From Nitrospirota bacterium (lineage in GTDB: Bacteria; Nitrospirota_A; Leptospirillia; Leptospirillales; Leptospirillaceae), in NCBI GenBank assembly GCA_027415455.1, contig DAIBSV010000001.1:1-62799 (forward strand): a stretch of DNA of 62,799 nt. The letters are read 5' to 3'. This document shows, in pieces, positions 25,181 to 32,819 of this stretch (positions within the stretch are counted from its first letter, which is position 1; each line of letters starts with the position of its first letter). Under the pieces are notes generated by a model. That model was not told the origin of the DNA. It worked only from the letters and a program-made list of their open reading frames with translations, and did no database searches. A program made the position numbers and the translations under genes.

Positions 25181-25524
25181 CCGATTGCGCGGGAAACCTC
25201 GGCAATCATGCCGGGGAGGGATAGCGCCTGTTCCCGCATTCCTTTCTGTTTGGCTATCTGTGAATATCCGTACCCGTTGGCCCGCTGGAGAAGCCGGCAG
25301 TGCTTGTGGGAGATCACCTGGACCACGCCGGATCCTGTCCGGACGTTGTTTTGAAAGATGGATTTGGGAGAGGGAATTCCGCCCCGAAGGGCGGCGGTTC
25401 CACTCCTGTGAGTTGCCCAGGTTGATGATTCGGAACGAACGCGATCAATCATCTGACTTTCGCTGAGCCGTGTCTCGTCTGGTTTTAGTCCCGAAAATTT
25501 TGCGAGCTTGTTTTCTATCGACAT
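25177..25524 (-). CDS. Chimeric gene: unknown N-terminus fused to IscB C-terminal tail
   Basis: 115 aa. Residues 1-59 (MSIENKLAKFSGLKPDETRL...) are host-gene sequence of unknown function. From VRTGSGVV on, the last ~55 residues match the end of the intact IscB at 29404-30774 (ISHKHCRLLQRA, GYGYSQIAK, GMREQALS). The fusion arose where an IscB element's 3' end joined the gene in frame. The stop TGA sits in the ATGA of the next gene. Confidence 0.75.
   Translation of the reverse strand: MSIENKLAKFSGLKPDETRLSESQMIDRVRSESSTWATHRSGTAALRGGIPSPKSIFQNNVRTGSGVVQVISHKHCRLLQRANGYGYSQIAKQKGMREQALSLPGMIAEVSRAIG
25181..25347 (-). mobile_element. IscB element 3'-end relic
   Basis: About 167 bp matching the 3' end of the intact element with several substitutions. 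Similarity stops abruptly after CGGACGTT. Its outer end abuts ATGAA, as in the other copies. Confidence 0.85.
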
Positions 25525-25525
25525 G

Positions 25526-26575
25526 TTACATTCCCGGAGACGAAGTCTCCGCTCCCTGTTCGGGATCTTTTGAGGGATATTCATTCAAAAGGGGCGACAG
25601 GAGAACGCGATTGTCGACGACCGCCCCTTCAGGGAGGTCATCCGGATCGAGGCAGAAAGATGTTCCGAACAAATACGGAAGACGCTTGGCCTCATTAAGT
25701 TCTTCCAGCGAATAGGGCAAAGGATTGGACTCTCTCACGTGCTTGACTTGTTCGAGCTCCTTCTCCTCGACGATCCGACCTGTGATATCCCCATCTCCGT
25801 CGAGAAAGATCCGATACCCGGTCCAGTCTCCGAGAGCCAATGTTTCTTTCGCTTCCGGACTTTCGAAGTGTTCTCCTGCAACAGCATCGGCGAGAAGATA
25901 CAGAAGTTTTTCTCGATCCAGACCGTGAGCGATCAGGTCATCATACTGAGATCGGGACAACCCATAATCACCATGATCAATCGCTCTCTCCGCCAGATTG
26001 ACCAATGTTTCTGACACATTTTCCGGAGTCACGTCATCAACAAAGTTTTCATCATCCAAGGCCACATCTTCAATGATTTCCGCCACAGCCTCATCGAAAG
26101 TCTTTCCGGAAAGTGCATAACGAAGAACCTTTTCCGGAGAATCGTTCATCGTCAGGTATTCCTCAAGGCTCGTGACATTGGCAAGCGTCTCTTCCGTGAA
26201 AAACCGCTCGATCTCATCGGAAATCTTTCCCATGGCCTCCGAAGCTTCGGGTGTCAGCCGCCCGACAAGATTGTGTCCGTCCCATTCGACGGCGTGGCCT
26301 TGATGGACCTTCTCGAAAAGCTCAACAATTTCTGGATCCGCCAAAAACTGCCGGAGATATTCTCCGCGAACATTGCCCGGGATTGCCCAGGTCAGGGTGC
26401 GCCCGTGAAACTCCATCATCGGAATCGCCGGGCCGATCTCCCCGCTGACGGAAGCGCCCAATTCTCCCTCTTCCGTCAGGTAAATGTGGGCCGGCTGGAT
26501 TCCGTTCTGTCCGGGATAGCGCAGATAAACAGGAATCTTACCCTCGATCGAAGATTCTTTAACCTGAACAGGCAT
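25526..26575 (-). CDS. Hypothetical protein (349 aa)
   Basis: No family recognised. The N-terminal 120 residues are strand-rich (IPVYLRYPGQNGIQPAHIYLTEEGEL, HAVEWDGHNLVGRL). The rest is acidic and helical, with EIIEDVALDDENFVDDVTPENVSETL. TAGGAG precedes the ATG. One base separates its stop from the chimeric gene. Confidence 0.65.
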   Translation of the reverse strand: MPVQVKESSIEGKIPVYLRYPGQNGIQPAHIYLTEEGELGASVSGEIGPAIPMMEFHGRTLTWAIPGNVRGEYLRQFLADPEIVELFEKVHQGHAVEWDGHNLVGRLTPEASEAMGKISDEIERFFTEETLANVTSLEEYLTMNDSPEKVLRYALSGKTFDEAVAEIIEDVALDDENFVDDVTPENVSETLVNLAERAIDHGDYGLSRSQYDDLIAHGLDREKLLYLLADAVAGEHFESPEAKETLALGDWTGYRIFLDGDGDITGRIVEEKELEQVKHVRESNPLPYSLEELNEAKRLPYLFGTSFCLDPDDLPEGAVVDNRVLLSPLLNEYPSKDPEQGAETSSPGM

Positions 26576-26583
26576 GCCATCTC

Positions 26584-27195
26584 CTAAGGTTTGAGTTTGT
26601 CATCAAGGTGGACAGTAACCGCTCTCCGAAGCACATGGGCATAGACAGACGAGGCTGAAAAGCTCTCGGAGTTCATCTCCCCGGGCCAGATTTCTTGGTC
26701 AAAGAAGAAATCGCGAGCAGTCGGACTCGATGTTGCCACTTCAAGCGTGGACCCCACCCGGGACATGACTGCCTCGACGATGTTCTCAACGGTTTCTCTC
26801 GGATCTTCTCCGAGAAACTCTCCAATTTTCTCGGGAGCGGAGAGGCGATCAGCGATCCTGAAGATTTCCTCGAAAGAATTTGTTTCGAGGGGGAGCGTCT
26901 GCGTCTTTTCCGAAATCCATCCTTCGACGGCGGACGGCGACCCGTAGCTTTTCATGGGAAGATGGTTGAATATCAATCGCGACAATTCCGGGAGGCATCG
27001 CTTTCCGCATTCGTCGGCCGCCCCCATAGCGCCCATCAGGTCGTTCGAGAGAACCTTTAACAGGAATCCCCCAGGACGGACACCTTTTTTGGCGTATCGA
27101 TCAAGAGCCTCGAGAAAGGCAGGAGAAATATTCCGATATTCCGGATAATCCGGATTATCGTTTGCCGTCATGATGTCAAAAGATGTCTTAGTCAT
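26584..27195 (-). CDS. Hypothetical protein (203 aa)
   Basis: No family recognised. Helical; contains RNISPAFLEALDRYAKKGVRPGGFLLKVLSNDLMGAMGAADECGKR and a C-terminal VYAHVLRRAVTVHLD. GAAGGAGG within the duplicated cassette sets the start. Second gene after the 49-aa membrane protein. Confidence 0.62.
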   Translation of the reverse strand: MTKTSFDIMTANDNPDYPEYRNISPAFLEALDRYAKKGVRPGGFLLKVLSNDLMGAMGAADECGKRCLPELSRLIFNHLPMKSYGSPSAVEGWISEKTQTLPLETNSFEEIFRIADRLSAPEKIGEFLGEDPRETVENIVEAVMSRVGSTLEVATSSPTARDFFFDQEIWPGEMNSESFSASSVYAHVLRRAVTVHLDDKLKP

Positions 27196-27208
27196 CACCA
27201 CTCCTCCT

Positions 27209-27358
27209 TCACGAGACATACCAAAGCGCAAGAGCAAACACAATCTTCAGAAAGAGCATCAGGGCAAGAGCCGATCCCAGGGCCATCACGACGGAGTCCA
27301 CGGGATCGGAAAAGATTTTGTCATGAAAGACTTCGAGTTTCTCTGCGATCTTTTTCAT
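27209..27358 (-). CDS. Small single-span membrane protein (49 aa), copy 2
   Basis: MKKIAEKLEVFHDKIF, DPVDSV, then the span ALGSALALMLFLKIVFALALW. Few residues differ from copy 1. GGAGG precedes the ATG. Confidence 0.72.
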   Translation of the reverse strand: MKKIAEKLEVFHDKIFSDPVDSVVMALGSALALMLFLKIVFALALWYVS

Positions 27359-27381
27359 GTCCGGCCTCCTTTGTTATATAT

Positions 27382-27410
27382 ATTATATATAATTTTAAAG
27401 GGCAAGTCAA
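27382..27410 (-). promoter_or_regulatory. Promoter in duplicated cassette, copy 2
   Basis: TTGACT, 17 bp, TATAAT. Confidence 0.8.
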
Positions 27411-27419
27411 CGGAGCGAA

Positions 27420-27938
27420 CTAGAATCGACGGGCGAACAGGATGGGCGAGGAGATCCTGGCAAGACGGACCAGGATTTTCTCCTCTTCGGGAGGCAGGGA
27501 CGGGGTTCCCGTCAGACGGTGATAGCGCCGCCAGACGCGACGGACGTAACGCCGGTTCCGGTAAGACAAGTCATGCCAGAGGGGATGTCCGGCATTGTAG
27601 GCCGACACAGCATCCCAGACGAACGGATAGTGTTGGAGACGGGACTTGAGGTAACGAATCCCGTAGTAGAGATTCAGCCAGGGAGAATAGAGACGTCGGG
27701 GCGAACCACGGAAACCCATCATCCTGGCGGTTTCGGCCTTCACCTGCATGAGGCCATAGGAATACCGGCCATCGGGTTCCCGAACGCGGACGATTCTCCG
27801 GAAGTGACTCTCGGTGGACACGATAGCCGCCACGAGTCGGGGATCGACGCCAAACCGGCAGGAAAGGGACCGGATGGTATGTCGATAGGGCACCGGAGGG
27901 AGTAAAAGATGAAGACAGAGGGCCGTCGAGAGGATCAT
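27420..27938 (-). CDS. Lytic transglycosylase (SLT domain)
   Basis: 172 aa. Hydrophobic N-terminus (ILSTALCLHLLLPP) then the goose-lysozyme-type SLT domain: VDPRLVAAIVSTESHF (catalytic Glu44), YSYGLMQVKAETARMMGF, LYYGIRYLKSRL and AVSAYNAGHP. It cleaves peptidoglycan, the usual role of VirB1-like proteins in conjugation or of secretion systems. ATGA overlap with the methyltransferase. Confidence 0.9.
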   Translation of the reverse strand: MILSTALCLHLLLPPVPYRHTIRSLSCRFGVDPRLVAAIVSTESHFRRIVRVREPDGRYSYGLMQVKAETARMMGFRGSPRRLYSPWLNLYYGIRYLKSRLQHYPFVWDAVSAYNAGHPLWHDLSYRNRRYVRRVWRRYHRLTGTPSLPPEEEKILVRLARISSPILFARRF

Positions 27939-29407
27939 GCCGTCTGCTCCTTATGGAAGACGACTTTCGAGAAATTGGCATGGACGAGAGCACCGGCGAT
28001 GGGTGGACAGACAGAATTTCCGCATAGACGGATCTGGTGGCTCTTTGAAATCTTCGTTCCGTCGGGAAGCTGGTCGATCACGTAAGAGTCCGGAAAGCCC
28101 TGGGCGCGAAAAAGCTCCCTCGGCGACAGCATCCGCATCCCAATATCGACGATCTGGTAATTGACCCCATGAACAGTCACGAGTCCGAACCTGTCTTTTG
28201 TCGTAACCGTGTGCAGGGGCTCACGGAGTTTTGGGTCCTGGTCCGTCCCGTAATATTTCAAAAGGAAGGCCCGGACTTCGGCGACGTGGGTTCCTCCGGC
28301 CGTCAAGGACGGCATAGGTTCGTCGACGGGCTGGCCGTCCTTGCACGTTCCACGGAGTTTGACAAGACTTGATGCGACGAGAGCGACTTTACCACCGCCT
28401 CCGGCAGTAATGGTCCCGATCGGCATATCGAGGGGACCTCCGATACTGCTCTTGAAGTCCCTTTGTATATGGAGCATGACGAGAGAGTGATGATCCACGG
28501 CGGTCACGGTCGATACCGGCTCACTAAGGTCGCTCCCCGGCCTCTGGCCTTTGTCACCAAAGTGCTTGGCAAGAAAGGCCGATACGAGGGATTCCCTGGT
28601 TTCGCTCAACATAGAGACATCTTGCTTGACCGGTACAATGAACGGATCAGGGCAGTCGACCACATACCGCACGATCCCCTTGGCGATGCGCCTGAGAGTG
28701 GCGTCGGCCAGCGGCTTCTTTCGCTCGAAGATGGACGGGCACGGGATCGACCAGTCGATGCACTCGGCGGCCGTGCGCCACGGTTTCAACGTGGACTTGA
28801 ACAGACGACCCATTTTTACATTGGGATTGATATGGGTGGGCTCGGGCCAGACTATCGGTCGACCGTCGCACCGAGCGATCAGGAACAACCGTTTCCGGAT
28901 CGTGGGAGCCCCATAGTCGGCCGCACACAGGATCTTATATTCGATCTCGTACCCGAGGTTCTTGAGCTGTGCCATCCATGCCCGGAACGTCTTGCCCTTC
29001 CGGTGCGGGCATGGCTTGTTGTCCGGCGTCAGTGGACCCCAATCGGAAAATTCGGGAACATTTTCCAGAATAATCACGCGTGGATGGACAGCCTTGGCCC
29101 ATCGAGTCACAACCCAAGCCAGGGACCGGATGTTTTTCTTGACTGGCTTACCTCCTTTGGCCCGCGAAAAATGACGGCAATCCGGGCTGGCCCACATGAG
29201 TCCCACAGGCTGTCCCTTGGTTGTCTGAATTGGATCGACGTCCCATACGCTTTCGCAAAGATGGGAAGCCCATGGATGGTTGACCTCATGGATTCCGATG
29301 GCAATCTCATCGTGGTTGACAGCGAAATCGACAATGAAACCGGCCATCTCGATCCCTGTACTGGCTCCCCCTCCACCGGCAAAAAAATCGACAACAAGCT
29401 CATTCAT
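27935..29407 (-). CDS. DNA (cytosine-5) methyltransferase
   Basis: 490 aa. Motif I FFAGGGGAS (8-16), motif IV ASPDCRHFS with catalytic Cys77 (Asp in place of the usual second Pro), ENVPEF (motif VI), RKRLFLIA (VIII), a long target-recognition region of about 200 residues with repeated TVT / TIT / SLTAGG strands, and GNSVCPPIAGAL (X). No restriction endonuclease is adjacent, so it is a solitary methylase, perhaps anti-restriction. Its ATG is where the IscB element inserted. Confidence 0.92.
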   Translation of the reverse strand: MNELVVDFFAGGGGASTGIEMAGFIVDFAVNHDEIAIGIHEVNHPWASHLCESVWDVDPIQTTKGQPVGLMWASPDCRHFSRAKGGKPVKKNIRSLAWVVTRWAKAVHPRVIILENVPEFSDWGPLTPDNKPCPHRKGKTFRAWMAQLKNLGYEIEYKILCAADYGAPTIRKRLFLIARCDGRPIVWPEPTHINPNVKMGRLFKSTLKPWRTAAECIDWSIPCPSIFERKKPLADATLRRIAKGIVRYVVDCPDPFIVPVKQDVSMLSETRESLVSAFLAKHFGDKGQRPGSDLSEPVSTVTAVDHHSLVMLHIQRDFKSSIGGPLDMPIGTITAGGGGKVALVASSLVKLRGTCKDGQPVDEPMPSLTAGGTHVAEVRAFLLKYYGTDQDPKLREPLHTVTTKDRFGLVTVHGVNYQIVDIGMRMLSPRELFRAQGFPDSYVIDQLPDGTKISKSHQIRLCGNSVCPPIAGALVHANFSKVVFHKEQTA

Positions 29408-30774
29408 CCGATTGCGCGGGAAACCTCGGCATTCATGCCGGGGCGGGATAGCGCCTGTTCCCGCATTCCTTTCGGTTTGGCTATCTGTGAATATCCATAC
29501 CCGTCGGCCCGCTGGAGAAGCCGACAGTGCTTGTGGGAGATCCCCTGGACCACGCCGGATCCTGTCCGGACGTTAAAACTCCCGGAGGAGCGGACGGCGA
29601 CGCGGCCGACATGGATTCCCGCCTTTTTCCCGGAGGGCACCGTGGCCCGGACGAGATCGCCGGTGCGGAAACCGAAGTGCGTCTTGTCTTTCGGACAAAA
29701 CCGGATCGGGAAGCCGAATGTGTCCGTCCGGGCGACCTGCCGGGTCCCGTGACCGGTGGCACGAATCCGGAGAGGGATCGTTCCCGGGTCGAGACGGACG
29801 GCTTCCCCGGACGTTCCGACGCAGGCGGCATCGATCCAGTGGGCCTTCGGGTACTCCTGACCGGCCCGGTTGAACTTCGTGCGTCCTCCGGATCCTGTCT
29901 CGACGGGAAGGCCCGTGTGTGTCAGTCGCCCAAACAGCGCCCACCGGGTGGTGTTGACGGCCGCCGCGTCCTTCAGAGGGGACTGGGCCCGGGAGAGGAT
30001 CTTGGCGAGAAGATCCGACTTCTTCGCCAGGAACTCCTTGACCGGACGATTGCCCTTCTTTTGGTTACAGGCCCGGCAGGCAAGCGTCAGATTCGAGACC
30101 CGGTCGGATCCGCCCTTACTTCGCGGGTGAATGTGGTCGATCTCCAGGGGCACGTTCCCGGCCCCGCAGTAGGCGCAGGCCCGACCCCATTTTTCCAGCA
30201 GGTACTCCCGGACCTCGTAGCCGGCCAGGGTTCCCTGCTGGTAGTCGACCCCGGCGATCTCCGGATTGGCGATCTTTTGCATGTCGAACCGGACCAGCTC
30301 CTGGGCGATCCCCACCACAGGGGCCAGCCTCCGGAAGCGTTCGACCCAGGCGAGGGTCGTCTCGATCCGGTGTTGCAGACTCGGAGGAAGCCAACCCGAC
30401 GGCCTCGTCCGGTTGTTGAAGCGGGGAGCCCGGTAGCGGGTCTTGCGGGAACGCCGTCCCCGTCTCACGGCCCGTCGTGCGGCCAGGCTGTTCTTGATCG
30501 CCTGCCCCCGGTGTTCCAGTTCCGCCGCGAAGACGACCGTCTGCCCGCTTTTAAACCTGGCGACGACCGCAAAACCCGTCGTTCTGCTCCCGGGATCGAT
30601 CTTGACGGAGACAGGCTGGACCTCCCCGGACTCCCGTCCCTTGAGAATGATCGTAAAGGGGTAGTGTCTGAACACGGCCGCCTTTCCGTCCCGAAGCATC
30701 TGCCGGGCGCGGGCCGGAGAACACGGCATCAGAGGCTGTTTGGTGTTCGAGAGAACGAAAACCCTGTTTTGCAT
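29404..30774 (-). CDS. iscB: IscB RNA-guided nuclease (OMEGA)
   Basis: 456 aa. PLMP domain (QPLMPCSPARARQMLRDGKAAVF, 13-36), RuvC-I KIDPGSRTTGF with Asp60, Arg-rich bridge helix (about 99-121), RuvC-II Glu159 in AQELVRF, HNH domain CAYC...EIDHIHP...CRAC (200-240), RuvC-III His312/Asp315 in HWIDAACVG. All catalytic residues are present, so the protein should be active. IscB is the ancestor-type relative of Cas9 and cuts DNA guided by omega RNA encoded just upstream. GGAG precedes the ATG. The stop TGA uses flanking bases from the next gene's ATGA. Confidence 0.96.
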   Translation of the reverse strand: MQNRVFVLSNTKQPLMPCSPARARQMLRDGKAAVFRHYPFTIILKGRESGEVQPVSVKIDPGSRTTGFAVVARFKSGQTVVFAAELEHRGQAIKNSLAARRAVRRGRRSRKTRYRAPRFNNRTRPSGWLPPSLQHRIETTLAWVERFRRLAPVVGIAQELVRFDMQKIANPEIAGVDYQQGTLAGYEVREYLLEKWGRACAYCGAGNVPLEIDHIHPRSKGGSDRVSNLTLACRACNQKKGNRPVKEFLAKKSDLLAKILSRAQSPLKDAAAVNTTRWALFGRLTHTGLPVETGSGGRTKFNRAGQEYPKAHWIDAACVGTSGEAVRLDPGTIPLRIRATGHGTRQVARTDTFGFPIRFCPKDKTHFGFRTGDLVRATVPSGKKAGIHVGRVAVRSSGSFNVRTGSGVVQGISHKHCRLLQRADGYGYSQIAKPKGMREQALSRPGMNAEVSRAIG

Positions 30775-31026
30775 GGATTACTCCATCGGGGCTTGCGCCC
30801 GTAAAGTTTGCCTCGCCAAAGTTGCGTACCGGCGTATTGTCCCGGCCCGTTTCGTCCTTGCCCTCGCGGTTGTCTGCAACCGGGACTTCCAGAGCCCGGA
30901 ACTGGCACGCATCCCGGGGTGGGTCTTTTACCTGTCCGCAACGTCGTTCCCGAAGAACTCAGGCTGGTCAACCCGAGCTTGTCGAACCTCCTTTCAAGCT
31001 CCGCCGTTCACGGCGGGGTGGTTGAC
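29408..31026 (-). mobile_element. Intact IscB-bearing IS200/IS605-like element (no transposase)
   Basis: Ends were fixed by comparing the relic at 18657-18822: the left end (omega-RNA side) starts GTCAACCACCC, the right end finishes CGCAATCGG. No TnpA is encoded, so movement would need one in trans. It sits between the 31303 gene and the methyltransferase. Removing it restores a stop/start junction. Confidence 0.85.
30775..31026 (-). ncRNA. Predicted omega RNA of IscB
   Basis: About 250 nt directly 5' of iscB, the known place of IscB omega RNAs, with no other gene of its own. It is GC-rich with paired segments, including CCGCCGTGAACGGCGG at the start and GGTTGTCTGCAACC inside. The guide would be the ~16 nt flanking the left end (31027-31042, read on minus). 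Confidence 0.75.
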
Positions 31027-31303
31027 CACCATATTCCGGCATTGAGAGCGTCCACTCGGCAACCAGGTTCTGCTCCGCATGAACGGCCACCCCTCGCTCA
31101 ACACCCCACCCATTTTCGTTGGAATTGATCGTCACCGAAAACGGAATCTCCCATCCTTTCTTCGCGAGAAAAATATCCGCAAGGTCACGAGGCGCACAAT
31201 AGGAGTCAAACTCAAAGACCTCTCCGACTTTCCGGGTAACGCTGAGGTCGGAGAAAACGTCGGGATCAAAAAGGGATTCGATGAGGGCATCGGTATCGCT
31301 CAT
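30968..31303 (-). CDS. Hypothetical protein, C-terminus replaced by omega-RNA sequence
   Basis: 111 aa: native part to about residue 93 (...LSMPEYGG), then ~18 residues (QPPRRERRSLKGG...) read from the IscB element's left end. Without the insertion the frame would stop almost at once, next to the methyltransferase ATG. No family recognised for the native part (FLAKKGWEIPFSVTIN). Confidence 0.6.
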   Translation of the reverse strand: MSDTDALIESLFDPDVFSDLSVTRKVGEVFEFDSYCAPRDLADIFLAKKGWEIPFSVTINSNENGWGVERGVAVHAEQNLVAEWTLSMPEYGGQPPRRERRSLKGGSTSSG

Positions 31304-31394
31304 GGGGATCTCCGGCAAAGAGTTGGGGAAACATGTCAGACCATCGAGAACGCCGTAGAAAGACTGATGAATACAAATCTCATTTCTTATATAT

Positions 31395-31423
31395 AATATA
31401 TATTATACAAAGAAAGGAGTCAA
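31395..31423 (-). promoter_or_regulatory. Promoter of the 31303 gene
   Basis: TTGACT, 17 bp, TATATT. Confidence 0.75.
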
Positions 31424-31469
31424 GGACACGAAACGGAGAAAGAGACCGACACCTGAAAATGACAGGTTT

Positions 31470-31775
31470 TTATGAGACCCGGCGTTTTGACGTCCCCGAA
31501 AAGCGGGATCTGCGGATGCGAAAATGAGGAACGCCCATGCAAAGGATCTCTTTTAACGAAAACAGATAGGAAACATGGCGGGCTGCGGGATCTTCTCTCC
31601 AATCGCGCAACAGTCGCACGGCCTGTCCCAGACGATCATCGGCGGGGTGACCAACGCTTTCTCTCAGGATCGCGGCGAGATCGTTGAGGGCGGCGATGTC
31701 CTTTTTTCCGGACGGAGACGCATCCTGCTCCCACATTTGAAGACGACGAATGGCTCTTTTGATGATTTTTTTCAT
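31470..31775 (-). CDS. Hypothetical protein (101 aa)
   Basis: Basic N-terminus (MKKIIKRAIRRLQ) and a helical acidic-to-basic chain. No family recognised. It lies just downstream of a sequence related to the IscB 3' end, which may have displaced its ribosome-binding site, since none is clear. Confidence 0.5.
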   Translation of the reverse strand: MKKIIKRAIRRLQMWEQDASPSGKKDIAALNDLAAILRESVGHPADDRLGQAVRLLRDWREDPAARHVSYLFSLKEILCMGVPHFRIRRSRFSGTSKRRVS

Positions 31776-31794
31776 GTTTTTTTCGGGGGCAACC

Positions 31795-31866
31795 CTGGAA
31801 GGGACCAGGACGGGATAGCGCCGGCTCCCGCACTCCTTTCTCTGCTATCTCATGTACATAAAACAT
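31795..31866 (-). mobile_element. Possible fourth IscB-tail relic
   Basis: Reading on minus, the frame HEIAEKGVREPALSRPG parallels the IscB tail SQIAKPKGMREQALSRPG, and the DNA keeps the GATAGC ... GGCGCTATCCCG core. Beyond this it diverges. Confidence 0.55.
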
Positions 31867-31930
31867 ACTACATACTACATAACATAAAAAAACGAATTTT
31901 CAAGAAGAGATCGATGCGGCCACGTCAACA

Positions 31931-31946
31931 TGGGTGCATGCAGTCA
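31931..31946. repeat. TGCATGCA-centred dispersed repeat, copy 4
   Basis: TGGGTGCATGCAGTCA, about 50 bp after the stop of the 31996 gene. Confidence 0.9.
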
Positions 31947-31995
31947 CGAACCGGGAAAACCTCAACAGAATGGCGTTCCCGGTTCGCTCCGGCAC

Positions 31996-32502
31996 TTACT
32001 TCGGAAGCGCGAGATGTTGCAGACAGGCCTCTATCGTCTCCGGCAACATAACCTCTTTGAAAACTCCGGCAAAAAGGGCGGGATATCGGGCGATAACGAC
32101 CGCCATGTTCGAGAGGTTGTCCCGCACAAAATCCCGATTCATGCCGTCATGAAGCGTGGTCATCTTGGCATTCAGGGCCTCGTCGTTGTCGAACACATAA
32201 ATCTTCCCGGTCAAATAGGCATCAGATTCTTCATCGCGATACAATCCGGCTTCGAGGGTGCAATAGAGCAGAAGCCGACGGGAACGGTCGACCGCCAGAA
32301 TCGAATCCTCGAAAGCGCCATTATCGTTATAGCTATTAACGAGATAGTTGGCGATGGAAAACGATTCCGGAATGATCTCGCCGGATTCTCTCGGCGCATC
32401 GGGAATCACGATGTCAAAAACCGTGCCGTCTTCACTCGGAACAACATCCATGTTAGTGATCGAAGAAGAAAAGAGATCGGCGATCTCATCGGCAGTCACC
32501 AT
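31996..32502 (-). CDS. Hypothetical protein (168 aa)
   Basis: No family recognised. Soluble and acidic; contains YNDNGAFEDSILAVDRSRRLLLYCTLEAGLY, similar in flavour to the YSGGGD proteins (small acidic plasmid proteins with an Asn/Asp-Gly turn). AAAGGA precedes the ATG; own consensus promoter. Confidence 0.62.
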   Translation of the reverse strand: MVTADEIADLFSSSITNMDVVPSEDGTVFDIVIPDAPRESGEIIPESFSIANYLVNSYNDNGAFEDSILAVDRSRRLLLYCTLEAGLYRDEESDAYLTGKIYVFDNDEALNAKMTTLHDGMNRDFVRDNLSNMAVVIARYPALFAGVFKEVMLPETIEACLQHLALPK

Positions 32503-32542
32503 GGGCGATCCTTTCTGAGAGGGTGGTTGTTATGTTATATAT

Positions 32543-32571
32543 AATATATATCATAACAACAAGGAAGTCAA
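32543..32571 (-). promoter_or_regulatory. Promoter of the 32502 gene
   Basis: TTGACT, 17 bp, TATATT. Confidence 0.8.
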
Positions 32572-32606
32572 GGGAACTCCCAATCATTTCTCTCGCCGGT
32601 TCTTCT

Positions 32607-32759
32607 TTAACAACTCTGGTCGCACGGCCTTGCACCGCAGGTTTCGCACGTTCTTGGCGACCAGAGGCATCCGGTCGTGGCATCGCCGTCCGTCGTGGGT
32701 TCTCCACAATCGGGACACTCCCCATTCGATTCTCCGAGATCCCAGGGATCACAGCACAT
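32607..32759 (-). CDS. Small zinc-ribbon protein (50 aa)
   Basis: Ten cysteines in 50 residues: CC at 2-3, CPDCG, GC, CETCG and a C-terminal CDQSC. At least two CxxC pairs could hold zinc. AAGGAGG five bases upstream of the ATG makes it a convincing gene despite its size. It probably binds nucleic acid or a protein partner. Confidence 0.68.
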   Translation of the reverse strand: MCCDPWDLGESNGECPDCGEPTTDGDATTGCLWSPRTCETCGARPCDQSC

Positions 32760-32801
32760 TGTTGCCTCCTTTTCCGATGATTGAGAGCCTCTCGCGACTC
32801 A

Positions 32802-32819
32802 GGTGGGTGCATGCAGTCA
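32802..32819. repeat. TGCATGCA-centred dispersed repeat, copy 5
   Basis: Its TGA (minus strand) is the stop of the 32817-33089 gene. Confidence 0.9.

Larger units (their letters stand above)
27193..27452 (-). repeat. 260-bp duplicated cassette, copy 2
   Basis: Matches 22779-23038. Here the outer end is the true 3' end of the transglycosylase gene, so this is probably the parent copy. Confidence 0.9.
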
